Assembly (NCBI GenBank): GCA_035534435.1
Contig: DATLRX010000113.1
Span: forward strand, 7,558-71,557
Length of the DNA stretch: 64,000 nt
DNA from: Palsa-851 sp035534435
GTDB taxonomy: Bacteria; Chloroflexota; Dormibacteria; Aeolococcales; Aeolococcaceae
Direction of reading: 5' to 3'
Shown: positions 1 to 7,393 of the stretch, piece after piece
How the letters are laid out: each line of letters begins with the position of its first letter
Position numbering within the stretch: the stretch's first letter is position 1
The notes under the pieces: generated by a model
Told to the model about the DNA's origin: nothing
The model's database searches: none
Seen by the model: only the letters and a program-made list of their open reading frames with translations
Translations under genes and position numbers: made by a program

Positions 1-66
1 CTGCTGCTCGTCCTCATGGGAGCGGCATTCGTCTGGGCCGCGATCTTCCTCGCGGTCACGAAATAG
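1..66 (+). CDS. C-terminal end of a membrane protein, probably a cytochrome c oxidase subunit (partial)
   Basis: An open frame runs from the window edge to a TAG at 64-66. Its 21 residues are almost all hydrophobic (ending AAIFLAVTK), which fits the last membrane helix of an integral membrane protein. The next gene, 10 nt downstream, looks like a small oxidase subunit and the one after is CtaG, so a haem-copper oxidase subunit, most likely subunit III, is the best guess. The fragment is too short for a family assignment on its own. Confidence 0.5.
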   Translation: MLLVLMGAAFVWAAIFLAVTK

Positions 67-76
67 GCATCAGGCG

Positions 77-340
77 ATGACTGACACTGCGACGACCCAC
101 GACGACGGCGACGGCGAGCACGCGCACGCGACGCCGCACCTGCCGCCGCCGAGCTTCGCGCCCATCAACGCGGCCCTGGCGCTCGCCATGACCTTGACGG
201 GCTTTCTCACCGACATCCGCAACGTCGTCGGCCCTCTCATGTGGGGTATCGGACTCATCTACCTCATCGCGTCGGGGTACTTCTGGGTCCGCGGCGCGCG
301 CAATGAGTATCTCGAGCTCCCCGAGGACGGAGGGCACTGA
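77..340 (+). CDS. Small two-helix membrane protein, cytochrome c oxidase subunit IV-like
   Basis: This is an 87-residue protein with a His/Asp-rich N-terminus (about residues 7-22) and two hydrophobic helices at roughly 31-48 and 53-72, ending in a charged tail with the motif RNEYLELPED. Size, two-helix layout and position between an oxidase fragment and ctaG fit the small accessory subunit IV of actinobacterial-type aa3/caa3 oxidases, which helps stabilise the catalytic core in the cytoplasmic membrane. The call rests mainly on context. The downstream CtaG frame opens around this gene's stop, suggesting translational coupling. Confidence 0.55.
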   Translation: MTDTATTHDDGDGEHAHATPHLPPPSFAPINAALALAMTLTGFLTDIRNVVGPLMWGIGLIYLIASGYFWVRGARNEYLELPEDGGH

Positions 341-393
341 CGGCTCACCTCGGCCTCGGCGACTGGACGTGGGATCCCACCGTCATCTGCGGG

Positions 394-1182
394 TTGGTGG
401 CGGTCGCCGCCGGCTACATCGTCGCGATACGGCGCGGCACCATCAGTCCGGTCGACGACGTCACGCCATGGTTCCGCCACGCGCGCTGGCGTCCCGTGCT
501 CTTCTTCGCGGGGCTGCTGATCACGCTGCTCGCGCTCGAGTCCCCGATCGACCGCGGTGGCGATCTCTACCTCTTCTCGCTCCACATGGTGCAGCACATG
601 CTGCTGATGATGATCGCGCCCCCGCTGCTCCTCCTCGGCATCGCCGGGGCCAGGCCGGCACCACGCGACCGGCACACCACGCTGCGCTCCATCTGGTGGG
701 CGATCACGCGTCCATGGCCGGCGGTGATCCTCTTCAACGCGGTGCTGCTGTTCTGGCACATCCCATCGCTGTACGACACGACGCTCACCACAGTCCCCGT
801 GCACATCGTCGAGCACATCAGCTTCATCACCGCCGGTCTCATCATGTGGTGGTCCGTCGTCGATCCCATCCGCGACGACCGGACGGTCACGATCAGCCCG
901 CTCACGAAGATCGCGGCCCTGACCGTGGCGGGGGTGCCGCCGACGGTGCTCGGCATCGTTTTCGCGCTCGCGCCGGCCCCGCTGTACAGCTTCTACGTCC
1001 AGGCGCCGCGCCTCTGGGGCCTGTCCGCGCTCACCGACCAGCAGTACGGCGGCGTGATCATGCTCGGGGTCGGCAACATCGTCTACTTCATTGCGGTCAT
1101 CGTCGTCTTCATGCGCCTGTTCTCCGACCCCGGACAGGACGAGGAGCTGGCCGCCGATCGTATTGCCGGGGCGATGCGGTGA
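394..1182 (+). CDS. ctaG: CtaG-family cytochrome c oxidase assembly protein
   Basis: The protein has about seven hydrophobic helices and the histidine-rich motifs of the caa3-type CtaG family: SLHMVQHMLLMMIAPPLLLLG near residue 65, HIPSLYD, VEHISF and WWSVVDP. Members are needed to build the CuA/CuB centres of the oxidase encoded upstream. The first standard start codon is TTG at 394. The same frame stays open back to 307 and encodes LGDWTWDP just upstream, a pattern often seen at CtaG N-termini, so the true start may be a non-standard codon such as CTG at 337, just behind a GGAGG. The N-terminus given here may therefore be short by about 19 residues. Confidence 0.82.
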   Translation: MVAVAAGYIVAIRRGTISPVDDVTPWFRHARWRPVLFFAGLLITLLALESPIDRGGDLYLFSLHMVQHMLLMMIAPPLLLLGIAGARPAPRDRHTTLRSIWWAITRPWPAVILFNAVLLFWHIPSLYDTTLTTVPVHIVEHISFITAGLIMWWSVVDPIRDDRTVTISPLTKIAALTVAGVPPTVLGIVFALAPAPLYSFYVQAPRLWGLSALTDQQYGGVIMLGVGNIVYFIAVIVVFMRLFSDPGQDEELAADRIAGAMR

Positions 1183-1237
1183 GGGCGCACGCCGTGTGAC
1201 GGAACCCATCCTTTAAGATGCAATCAGGAGAAAGCAC

Positions 1238-1747
1238 TTGAGTCATCTGCGGACACTTGCGGTGGGATTGGGGGTTTGCGTAGCGATTGCACTCATTGGC
1301 TGCGGCAATGGCGCGCCGTCAAACGGTGGCGGTGGATCGGGTGGCCCGTGTCCCGGGAAGTTCGCGGCGAGCGGGCTGGGCACCCCGACGACGACCATCG
1401 ATGCGACCGATAACCTCGTGTTCTCGCCGGCCAACAACACCGTCGGCACCGGCCAGGTGATCGAGTTCAAGAACACCGGATCGGTTGAGCACAACGTCAC
1501 GTTCTCAGGCGCCCTGTCCTGCCTCACCGACAACACCCTCGATCCCGGCGCCACGTGGGACGTCGAGATCAACAACCCGGGCACGTACAACTACATCTGC
1601 ACCATCCACGCTCCGAACATGGCAGGGGTGCTCACGGTGACGGGATCGGCGGCAACGCCCGCGGCATCCGCATCGGCTTCGGCGTCCGCCTCGCCCGCGG
1701 CTGGAGCAACCCCGAGCCCATCGGCGACCGCGACACCCTCACCGTAG
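1238..1747 (+). CDS. Cupredoxin (plastocyanin-like) lipoprotein
   Basis: This is a 169-residue exported protein. A signal peptide ends in the lipobox LIGC (Cys near residue 22), followed by a Gly/Ser-rich linker and a blue-copper domain. The type 1 copper ligands are visible as the His of VEHNVTF and the Cys, His and Met of YICTIHAPNM. The last 35 residues are a low-complexity Ala/Ser/Pro/Thr tail. It probably carries electrons outside the membrane to the terminal oxidase encoded just upstream. The TTG start is chosen because AGGAG lies seven bases before it and the signal peptide begins there. Confidence 0.85.
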   Translation: MSHLRTLAVGLGVCVAIALIGCGNGAPSNGGGGSGGPCPGKFAASGLGTPTTTIDATDNLVFSPANNTVGTGQVIEFKNTGSVEHNVTFSGALSCLTDNTLDPGATWDVEINNPGTYNYICTIHAPNMAGVLTVTGSAATPAASASASASASPAAGATPSPSATATPSP

Positions 1748-1754
1748 CGTTGGC

Positions 1755-1772
1755 GAGGCCGGAGCCGGCCTC
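1755..1772. terminator. Hairpin between convergent genes
   Basis: GAGGCCGG and CCGGCCTC form a perfect 8-bp stem around a 2-nt loop (or 7 bp with a 4-nt loop), placed exactly between the stops of the cupredoxin gene and the convergent biotin ligase gene. No T-run follows on either strand, so it is a plausible but unproven bidirectional terminator. Confidence 0.5.
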
Positions 1773-2552
1773 CTAGGGCTCCCTTGCCACGCCGGTTCCG
1801 ATGTGCACGTCCCCGGCGAGCACCCGGTGTATCGCATCGCCTGAGCGGACGAGCAGCGCCCCGTCGTCCTCCACGTCGACGGCGATCCCATCGAGCGACC
1901 CGGATGCGCTGCGGACGGTGACGGTTTCTCCGAGCCCCACCGCGACCGTCCGCCAGTCGGCGACGATCGCGGCAATGCCGCCCCGCTCGAGCGCGAGCAG
2001 GCGATCCCAGAGGGCGGTCATCCACACCTCGAACAGCGTCTCCGCGTCGGGCGGATGCTCGACAAGCTCGTGCAGGCTGATGCCCTCGGCGCCGTCCGGG
2101 AACGCCCCGACACGCAGATTGACACCGAGGCCGAGCGCGATGGCGACCCGGCCTTCCTGCGCTCCGCTGGGCGCCACCTCGCAGAGGATGCCGGCAAGCT
2201 TGCGTCCCCGCACGAGGACGTCGTTGGGCCACTTGAGCCCGGCTCGGACCCCTGCCGTCGTCGCGAGCGCGTCGACCAGCGCCAGTCCGGCGGCGAACGG
2301 GACGCCCGAGGCCACGGCGGGGGAGCGCCGCAGCAGCACGGACACGAGGAGCGCCGACCCGGCCGGTGCGCTCCACACACGTCCCTGGCGTCCCCGTCCG
2401 GCCGTCTGCTCGCCGGCCAGGCAGCAGAGCCCCTCGGCAGCACCGGAGCGGGCGGCGTGCAGGACGATGTCCTGCGTGCTCCGGGTGCGGGCGACGCGCC
2501 GCAGGCGCAGCGCCGGAAAACGCCGTTCTTGACCAGCTTCATCGAGCGACAT
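1773..2552 (-). CDS. birA: Biotin--[acetyl-CoA-carboxylase] ligase
   Basis: The enzyme makes biotinyl-AMP from biotin and ATP and attaches biotin to the carrier domain of biotin-dependent carboxylases in the cytoplasm. At 259 residues it matches a class I (non-DNA-binding) BPL: there is no N-terminal winged helix, so it should not act as a repressor. Signature motifs are the biotinyl-AMP loop GRGRQGR (residues 52-58), KWPNDV (107-112) and KLAGIL (118-123), followed by a small C-terminal beta domain. The ATG at 2552 gives the expected N-terminus. It diverges from the small gene at 2599, with only 46 bp between starts. Confidence 0.93.
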   Translation of the reverse strand: MSLDEAGQERRFPALRLRRVARTRSTQDIVLHAARSGAAEGLCCLAGEQTAGRGRQGRVWSAPAGSALLVSVLLRRSPAVASGVPFAAGLALVDALATTAGVRAGLKWPNDVLVRGRKLAGILCEVAPSGAQEGRVAIALGLGVNLRVGAFPDGAEGISLHELVEHPPDAETLFEVWMTALWDRLLALERGGIAAIVADWRTVAVGLGETVTVRSASGSLDGIAVDVEDDGALLVRSGDAIHRVLAGDVHIGTGVAREP

Positions 2553-2598
2553 AGGATGGAGTCCTATCAGGGGTAGAGGACCGGAGGGTGGTGAGCCG

Positions 2599-2907
2599 AT
2601 GATTCAGGAGACTTGCGTCGAGATCGGCGAGCTTGAAGCTCGCTGGACCTCGTTGCGGGAAGCGCGGAATGCACGCCGGCAGAAGATCCGCTACATCGAC
2701 GAGCTCATCGATGCGTTCGAGAAGCTGAACCTCGCCGACGAGGTCGAGGTCCCGTACGAGCTCGTCGGCCGGGCGGTCGCTCTCGTCAGCGAGGATCGGC
2801 TGGTCGCGGGGCGTGTGCCGGATGAACTGCAGATCTCGGAATGGATGGACGCACTGTACGAGGTGCAGGACAGCCTCATGTTCGCCGCCGAGGACGATTC
2901 GGACTGA
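2599..2907 (+). CDS. Conserved-looking hypothetical protein, 102 aa, acidic and helical
   Basis: I do not recognise this gene. It encodes 102 residues, very charged, with a probable coiled helix near residues 8-50 (ELEARWTSLREARNARRQK and following) and an acidic C-terminus ending EDDSD. A strong ribosome binding site (GGAGGGTGGTGAG) precedes the ATG and base composition matches the neighbours, so it is probably real. No signal peptide or membrane segment is visible. It lies between birA (divergent) and tRNA-Arg. Confidence 0.7.
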   Translation: MIQETCVEIGELEARWTSLREARNARRQKIRYIDELIDAFEKLNLADEVEVPYELVGRAVALVSEDRLVAGRVPDELQISEWMDALYEVQDSLMFAAEDDSD

Positions 2908-2911
2908 GCCC

Positions 2912-2917
2912 TATACT
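2912..2917 (+). promoter_or_regulatory. -10 element for tRNA-Arg
   Basis: TATACT, a strong -10 hexamer, sits 30 nt before the mature tRNA 5' end, just after the stop of the upstream gene. No convincing -35 is seen 17 bp upstream. Confidence 0.5.
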
Positions 2918-2947
2918 GAGCGCGGTGGTCCCGGCGAGCCGCGACGG

Positions 2948-3023
<76 letters not shown>

Positions 3024-3033
3024 CCTTCAATCA

Positions 3034-4224
3034 TCACGACGAGCTCGCGTGGTCCGCCGCTGAGTCGGCGTGATGCGCCATATGGTCCGACGGCATGTCC
3101 ATCATGCGCAGCATCGCGACTCCGCCCGTGCGCAGGAATCGCACGAGCAGCAGCGCGATGACCACCAGCACCGCGATGTCGAGGAACGTGGTCGAGTCCC
3201 ACGCGATGCTCGTGCTGAACGCGGCGACGTTGCGGTTGCCCGGCACCCACCCGAGCGCGATGAACAGTGCACCGACGGCAAGTCCGGCGGCGACCATCGT
3301 CACATATGACACCGCGGTGAGATACGCCGCGACGCGCGCGCCGTAGTACTTCCTGTAGATGTTGAGGATAGGGATGATGATGAGGTCGCCGAAGACGAAG
3401 GCGATCGCGCCGCTGAAGCCGATGCCGTTGCGCCAGAGGATCGCGGCGAGCGGCACATTCCCCACCGAGCAGACGTAGCTCAACAGCGCCACGAGCGGTC
3501 CGATGAACGCGCTCCAGACCTCGGGTCCGAAGCCGTTGCCGCCCAGGAACAGATGCGACCAGAACGCCGCGGGCACCCATGCGCCGATCGCGCCCGCGAT
3601 GAGGAAGCCGAGCACGAGGTCCACCCACAGTCCGTACACGTTCATGAAGAAGTAGTGACTCATGGATGTGAGTGCCTGCGGTGCACGAATGCGCTGCCAC
3701 AACGAACCGCCGGTCACCGACATGTCCATCGCGCCGTGCCCCTCCATCCTTCCGAGCAGACCGCGCTCGGCCTGCACGCGTGCGCTCTCGGTGAGCCGCG
3801 GTGTGAGGGTCGCGCGGAACACCAGCGCCAGCAGCACCACCATGAACAGGCCGCCGGCGAACTCGGCGGCGAGGAACTGCCAGCCGAGCAGCACGAGGAG
3901 GGCGAGACCGAGCTCGAAGACGAGGTTCGTCGACGCGAACTCGAAGATGATCGCGTTGGACAGCGTCGCTCCTTTGCGGAACAGCGTCCGGCCGACGGCA
4001 ACGGCGGCATAGGAACACGAGGACGACGCCGCCCCGAACGCGGTCGCCAGCGCCACCGGCCGGACCCCACCCCTCCCGAGGAAGCGGGAGATCGCCTGCT
4101 TCGAGACGAAGGTCTCGACGATCGCCGACAGCAGGAATCCGAGCGCGAGCGGCCACAGCACCGCCCAGAACATCTCGAACGCAAGTCGAACGGCGTCACC
4201 GGCATGCGAGAGAACGAAGCTCAC
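3034..4224 (-). CDS. ArsP/UPF0718-type membrane permease with His-rich tail
   Basis: This integral membrane protein has about eight to nine hydrophobic helices and two cysteine-containing repeats, SSCSYAAVAVGRTLFRKG (Cys near residue 70) and YVCSVGNVPLAAILW (near 260). This layout is typical of the predicted permease family (PF03773) that includes organoarsenical exporters ArsP. The C-terminus MDMPSDHMAHHADSAADH is rich in His, Met and Asp and could bind metal. Substrate cannot be read from the sequence and no ars genes are nearby. GTG 4224 is chosen because the conserved part begins there; an in-frame ATG at 4350 would add 42 residues lying in the probable divergent promoter region. Confidence 0.78.
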   Translation of the reverse strand: MSFVLSHAGDAVRLAFEMFWAVLWPLALGFLLSAIVETFVSKQAISRFLGRGGVRPVALATAFGAASSSCSYAAVAVGRTLFRKGATLSNAIIFEFASTNLVFELGLALLVLLGWQFLAAEFAGGLFMVVLLALVFRATLTPRLTESARVQAERGLLGRMEGHGAMDMSVTGGSLWQRIRAPQALTSMSHYFFMNVYGLWVDLVLGFLIAGAIGAWVPAAFWSHLFLGGNGFGPEVWSAFIGPLVALLSYVCSVGNVPLAAILWRNGIGFSGAIAFVFGDLIIIPILNIYRKYYGARVAAYLTAVSYVTMVAAGLAVGALFIALGWVPGNRNVAAFSTSIAWDSTTFLDIAVLVVIALLLVRFLRTGGVAMLRMMDMPSDHMAHHADSAADHASSS

Positions 4225-4355
4225 GCGCCAAAGGGTATCCGGCGGCGCGACGCGCACAGACTCTGAGCGAGCTCCCAGGGCCTGCCCACTCGGTTCTGAC
4301 GCCGCGGCGCGACGCTGGTCGACGTCAATCGTCAACACCCCAGGAGGCACATCCC

Positions 4356-4652
4356 ATGGACGGCGACCAACTCATCCCACCGCCCCCGCCGCCGGAGGAG
4401 GCAGCACCGCGGACGACTGGCCTTCGCAAGATCGCGGCGACCGCACTGCTCTGCGGAGGTCTCCTCGTCGGGTCGGGCATCGGTGGCTTCGCGATCGCGC
4501 ATGCGGCCGGAAACGCATCCGGCACGGCATCGACCAGCGCTTCCACGCTGGCGGCGAGCGCCACGACGCCCGCAGCGACCAAAGCCCCGTCGACGACCCA
4601 CCCGAACTGCCCGAACATGGGCACGAGCGGGTCGACGGGCAGCTCGGGCTAG
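4356..4652 (+). CDS. Small single-pass membrane protein with proline-rich N-terminus
   Basis: This 98-residue protein has a short cytoplasmic tail with six consecutive prolines (residues 8-13), a basic stretch TTGLRK, one membrane helix at about 27-50, and an exported Ser/Thr/Ala-rich segment ending with one Cys near HPNCPNM. AGGAGG eight bases upstream supports the ATG. I do not recognise a family. The same design, proline tail then single helix, recurs in the larger proteins at 10313 and 12634. It diverges from the permease gene and ends just before a strong terminator. Confidence 0.7.
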   Translation: MDGDQLIPPPPPPEEAAPRTTGLRKIAATALLCGGLLVGSGIGGFAIAHAAGNASGTASTSASTLAASATTPAATKAPSTTHPNCPNMGTSGSTGSSG

Positions 4653-4673
4653 TCGCACCCTCCTCCCCCTTCA

Positions 4674-4701
4674 GGCGGCCCGCCGATCCCGGCGGGCCGC
4701 C
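4674..4701. terminator. Strong bidirectional hairpin terminator
   Basis: A perfect 12-bp GC stem (GGCGGCCCGCCG with CGGCGGGCCGCC) closes a 4-nt ATCC loop between the convergent genes ending at 4652 (+) and 4703 (-). The flanking T-runs are minimal, as is usual in GC-rich genomes. Confidence 0.8.
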
Positions 4702-4702
4702 T

Positions 4703-5605
4703 TCACCACCACTCGAAGGGGCGCCCGTCCCAGTCATCGAGCACCGGGTACGTCGGGTCCGCGGCAAGCTCGGTCACTCGATGGGCGAATGCGTCGACCT
4801 CCGCCTCGCTCAGCAGACGGCGCAGACGAGTGCGCAGCTCGGTCATCCGAGTCGCGTCGGCTGCAAGATCCTGGACACGCCTGGCCAGCCTCGCCGGGAC
4901 CGGCGAACCGCCGAGCGTGATCAACGCCGTGCGCTGGCGGGGATAGGGGAGAAAGCTCAGTGCGTTGTCGATCGCGTGGACGTTGGGACCGCCGGCGACC
5001 AGGAGATGTGCGCGCTTGCGGTCGGCGTTGTTGATCAGGACGTCGAGCAGCGCGACCGATCGCAACTGCGTCTCCAGACGCTCCGCCTGTTCGGCGGTGA
5101 GCCCTTCCTCGAGCACGTGGACGAAGCGCTGCATCGACCCGGGCCCGAGTGGGCCGTCCCGGAGCACTGTCGCCGGGACGCGATGGAGGCCGAGCGCCGC
5201 GTCGACGATGTACGCCGCGACCTCGCGCAGGTAGAGGGTGCGGCGTGGAAAGTCCCAGAGCGGGCGCTCGCCGCGCACCGGCTTGTACACCGCGCGAAGT
5301 GGCTGTGTCGGGTCCGCCGGGTCCGGGGCGTCGAGCTCGACGAGGAACACCCCGTTGCTGCCGTACACCACTTCACCGATCCGTTCGATCGGCGCTTCGG
5401 CGAGCGCGGTGGCGACCTCCACGTCGCGCGGAGCGGCCCCTTCGGCCGGACCGGGCGCCAGCGCCGCCTCGAACCGCTCGCGCAGCGATGGCGCCGCAGC
5501 CGGCTCGTCCTGGTCGGCGGGGAGGACGAGACCCGGGACAGGATCGAGATGAGGACGCCTGGGACGCCGGGGGCCGGCCTCGCGGCGCCGTTGCTCTCGG
5601 GTCAC
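4703..5605 (-). CDS. SCO1664-family protein with PI3K/PI4K-like kinase fold
   Basis: The 300-residue protein matches the SCO1664 family known from Actinobacteria. Motifs in order are NGVFLVEL (N-lobe), AVYKPVRGERPLWDFP (lysine of an ATP-binding site, near residue 115), LYLREVAAYIVDAALG, VPATVLRDGPLGPGSMQRF, the catalytic-loop-like LLDVLINNADRKRAHLL and the metal-site-like HAIDNALSFLPYPRQR. The first 45 residues are basic and disordered. Family members resemble PI3K/HipA-type kinases but their substrate is unknown, so the activity is inferred. It follows a membrane protein gene by 28 nt and ends at a strong terminator. Confidence 0.82.
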   Translation of the reverse strand: MTREQRRREAGPRRPRRPHLDPVPGLVLPADQDEPAAAPSLRERFEAALAPGPAEGAAPRDVEVATALAEAPIERIGEVVYGSNGVFLVELDAPDPADPTQPLRAVYKPVRGERPLWDFPRRTLYLREVAAYIVDAALGLHRVPATVLRDGPLGPGSMQRFVHVLEEGLTAEQAERLETQLRSVALLDVLINNADRKRAHLLVAGGPNVHAIDNALSFLPYPRQRTALITLGGSPVPARLARRVQDLAADATRMTELRTRLRRLLSEAEVDAFAHRVTELAADPTYPVLDDWDGRPFEWW

Positions 5606-5633
5606 GCGCTGCCGGAAACGGCCTCGGACGAGG

Positions 5634-6011
5634 TCAGCGAGTCCGCCGGGCGACGACGAGGGTGGTGATGACGGCCAGGACGAGGGGAACGCCGATCAGC
5701 GTCGTCACCGTGAGAGCGTCGTCCGCTGAATCCCAGACCCCGAGCGCCACCACGAGCATGAGGCCCACGGCGAGTGCGACGAGCGTGCTCGGGATCCACT
5801 CGCGCTTGATCCGCCGGGTCACGGGGCGCGGCTCGGCACCCTCGGCGAAGGGCGTGGCGCTCTCGTCGTCCTCGTACCACCGGCGGTGCGCCGCGGGCAC
5901 GCCATCGTCGGACGGAAGATCCGCGCGCTCGAGGGCGGCCCACCAACTGGGTGCGCCGTCGTTTCTGCGCTGACCGGAAGGCCGGGCGGACCGCGAAGAC
6001 TCGTCGGACAT
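5634..6011 (-). CDS. Hypothetical two-helix membrane protein
   Basis: The protein has about 125 residues, with a hydrophilic N-terminal half rich in Ser, Arg, Asp and Trp (WWAALERADLP) and two hydrophobic helices near residues 75-95 and 100-118, ending in VVARRTR. I do not recognise a family. The ATG at 6011 is preferred because a GAGG lies just upstream; an in-frame ATG at 6113 is possible. Its stop is 28 nt before the SCO1664-family gene, so the two are likely co-transcribed and may act together. Confidence 0.65.
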   Translation of the reverse strand: MSDESSRSARPSGQRRNDGAPSWWAALERADLPSDDGVPAAHRRWYEDDESATPFAEGAEPRPVTRRIKREWIPSTLVALAVGLMLVVALGVWDSADDALTVTTLIGVPLVLAVITTLVVARRTR

Positions 6012-6138
6012 GGAGCCTCGAATGACGACGGCTGACCAGGACGACCGCTCGAAGAAGAAGCGAAGGCGGAGAGCGGTGTACAGATGATATCGCCTGGGCA
6101 GAAGCGTTGCCACCTCGGCGAGTCACAGTAGCCGGACG

Positions 6139-6795
6139 ATGGCACGTCAACGCTCGCGAACCGAGGCACTCGACACGCTGCAGCGTGAGCAACGAGCGTG
6201 CACACGCTGCGCCGCTGCCGGCTACATCCCTCGCGCGCACCCTGTCTTCAGCGGCCACGCCCGGCAGCACATCCTCCTGGTCGGCCAGGCGCCCGGACCG
6301 GTCGAGCAGGATCAGAGCCGGCCGTTCGCCGGCCGGTCGGGACGGCAGTTGATGCGCTGGCTCGTTCGCGCCGGACTCCGCGACGAGGCCGATGTTCGCG
6401 ACCGTATCTACATGACGGCCATGACCACCTGCTTCCCAGGCCGCCGTCCCGACGGCGCCGGCGACCGCCGGCCGAGCTCCGCCGAGGTGCTGCTCTGCGC
6501 GCCGTGGCTGGACGCGGTCATCGCGTTGCTCGCGCCCCGGTTGATCATCCCCATCGGCTCGCTGTCGCTGGAGCGGTTCCTGCCCGGCCGGAAGCTCGAC
6601 GAGGTCATCGGATGGGCCTACACTGCGGGCGGTTCGGCGCTGCCCGGGACACCGCGTGCGGTGCCGGCGCTGCTGCCGCTGCCGCATCCGTCGGGGCAGA
6701 GCCGATGGCTCAACGATCCCGCTCGCGTCGCGCTGCTGGACCGCGCGCTGCTGCGACTGGCGGCGCTCATCGAATGGGCCGACTCCGCGCCGTAG
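6139..6795 (+). CDS. Uracil-DNA glycosylase, Fe-S type (family 4/5-like)
   Basis: This DNA repair enzyme removes uracil from DNA. The 218-residue protein has the UDG active-site motif VGQAPGPVEQDQSRPFAGRSG near residue 50, the second motif YMTAMTTCFPG, and the LPLPHPSGQSRWLND loop near residue 180 whose His and Ser contact DNA. Four cysteines with family 4/5 spacing (ACTRC at about 21-24, TCFPG near 100, LLCAPW near 117) should hold a 4Fe-4S cluster. Substrate range (U only, or also hypoxanthine and ethenocytosine) cannot be decided here. It stands alone, with a terminator after it. Confidence 0.88.
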   Translation: MARQRSRTEALDTLQREQRACTRCAAAGYIPRAHPVFSGHARQHILLVGQAPGPVEQDQSRPFAGRSGRQLMRWLVRAGLRDEADVRDRIYMTAMTTCFPGRRPDGAGDRRPSSAEVLLCAPWLDAVIALLAPRLIIPIGSLSLERFLPGRKLDEVIGWAYTAGGSALPGTPRAVPALLPLPHPSGQSRWLNDPARVALLDRALLRLAALIEWADSAP

Positions 6796-6820
6796 CGGGG
6801 TGCGACTTTCACGAGGTATC

Positions 6821-6845
6821 GCCGATGCTATCATCGGCTTTCTCA
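6821..6845 (+). terminator. Rho-independent terminator after the UDG gene
   Basis: GCCGATG and CATCGGC form a perfect 7-bp stem with a CTAT loop, followed by TTTCTC. It lies 26 nt after the glycosylase stop and before the next start. Confidence 0.75.
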
Positions 6846-6862
6846 AGATTTCGTTGCGGTGA

Positions 6863-7381
6863 ATGGGAGAAAGGTTGGGCCAGCGGGGACAGCCGCGTCG
6901 TGAGAGCACACCGCTGATTCGCGACGAGACAGAGTCACCGGCGCCGCCGGCCGTCAAGAACGCCGAGGATATTCTCGAGCGCATTTTCGCGCCGACAGTG
7001 AAAGCGAGCCCCGCCGAGCAGGCGGAGCGTGCGCTGCGCCGTCCCAAGCAGCTGATCTACTGCGCGCTGAGCAATCGCAACTTCTACTGGCGACAGCACA
7101 TCACGAAGTTCGTCCTCGACGAGGGGCAGGTCCCGATCGTACCGTTCATGCTCTTTGACTACTACCTGGTGCACACCGTGCCCAAGGATGTGGTTCGCGA
7201 GGCGTTCAACAACCTGATCGTGCGATGCGATCAGATGTGGGTGTTCGGCAATCCGTCGCTCGGCGTGAAAGTGCAGATCGGCATCGCCAAACGGCTCAAG
7301 AAGCCGATCCGCTACTACGACATCACGGATATGCCGTACCGGGTCGTGAGCGTTCCCGAGGCGATGCTTCGCGAGGAGTGA
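6863..7381 (+). CDS. DUF4406/deoxyribosyltransferase-like protein of unknown role
   Basis: The 172-residue protein has a disordered basic N-terminus of about 60 residues and then a compact domain beginning LIYCALSNRNFYWRQHITKFVLDEG. This resembles the nucleoside 2-deoxyribosyltransferase-like superfamily (DUF4406 group), in which a first beta strand is followed by a helix and a conserved phenylalanine/tyrosine cluster, here PFMLFDYYLVHT and later DQMWVFGNPSLGV. The characteristic catalytic Glu is not certain. No promoter-proximal RBS stands out. It precedes lemA by 12 nt and may share its transcript. Function remains open. Confidence 0.7.
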   Translation: MGERLGQRGQPRRESTPLIRDETESPAPPAVKNAEDILERIFAPTVKASPAEQAERALRRPKQLIYCALSNRNFYWRQHITKFVLDEGQVPIVPFMLFDYYLVHTVPKDVVREAFNNLIVRCDQMWVFGNPSLGVKVQIGIAKRLKKPIRYYDITDMPYRVVSVPEAMLREE

Positions 7382-7393
7382 GACACTGAAGCC

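Noticed and set aside
303..1199. Long overlapping frames opposite or across ctaG
   Set aside because: They are Arg/His/Ala-rich shadows produced by high GC content; only the frame with CtaG motifs is credible.
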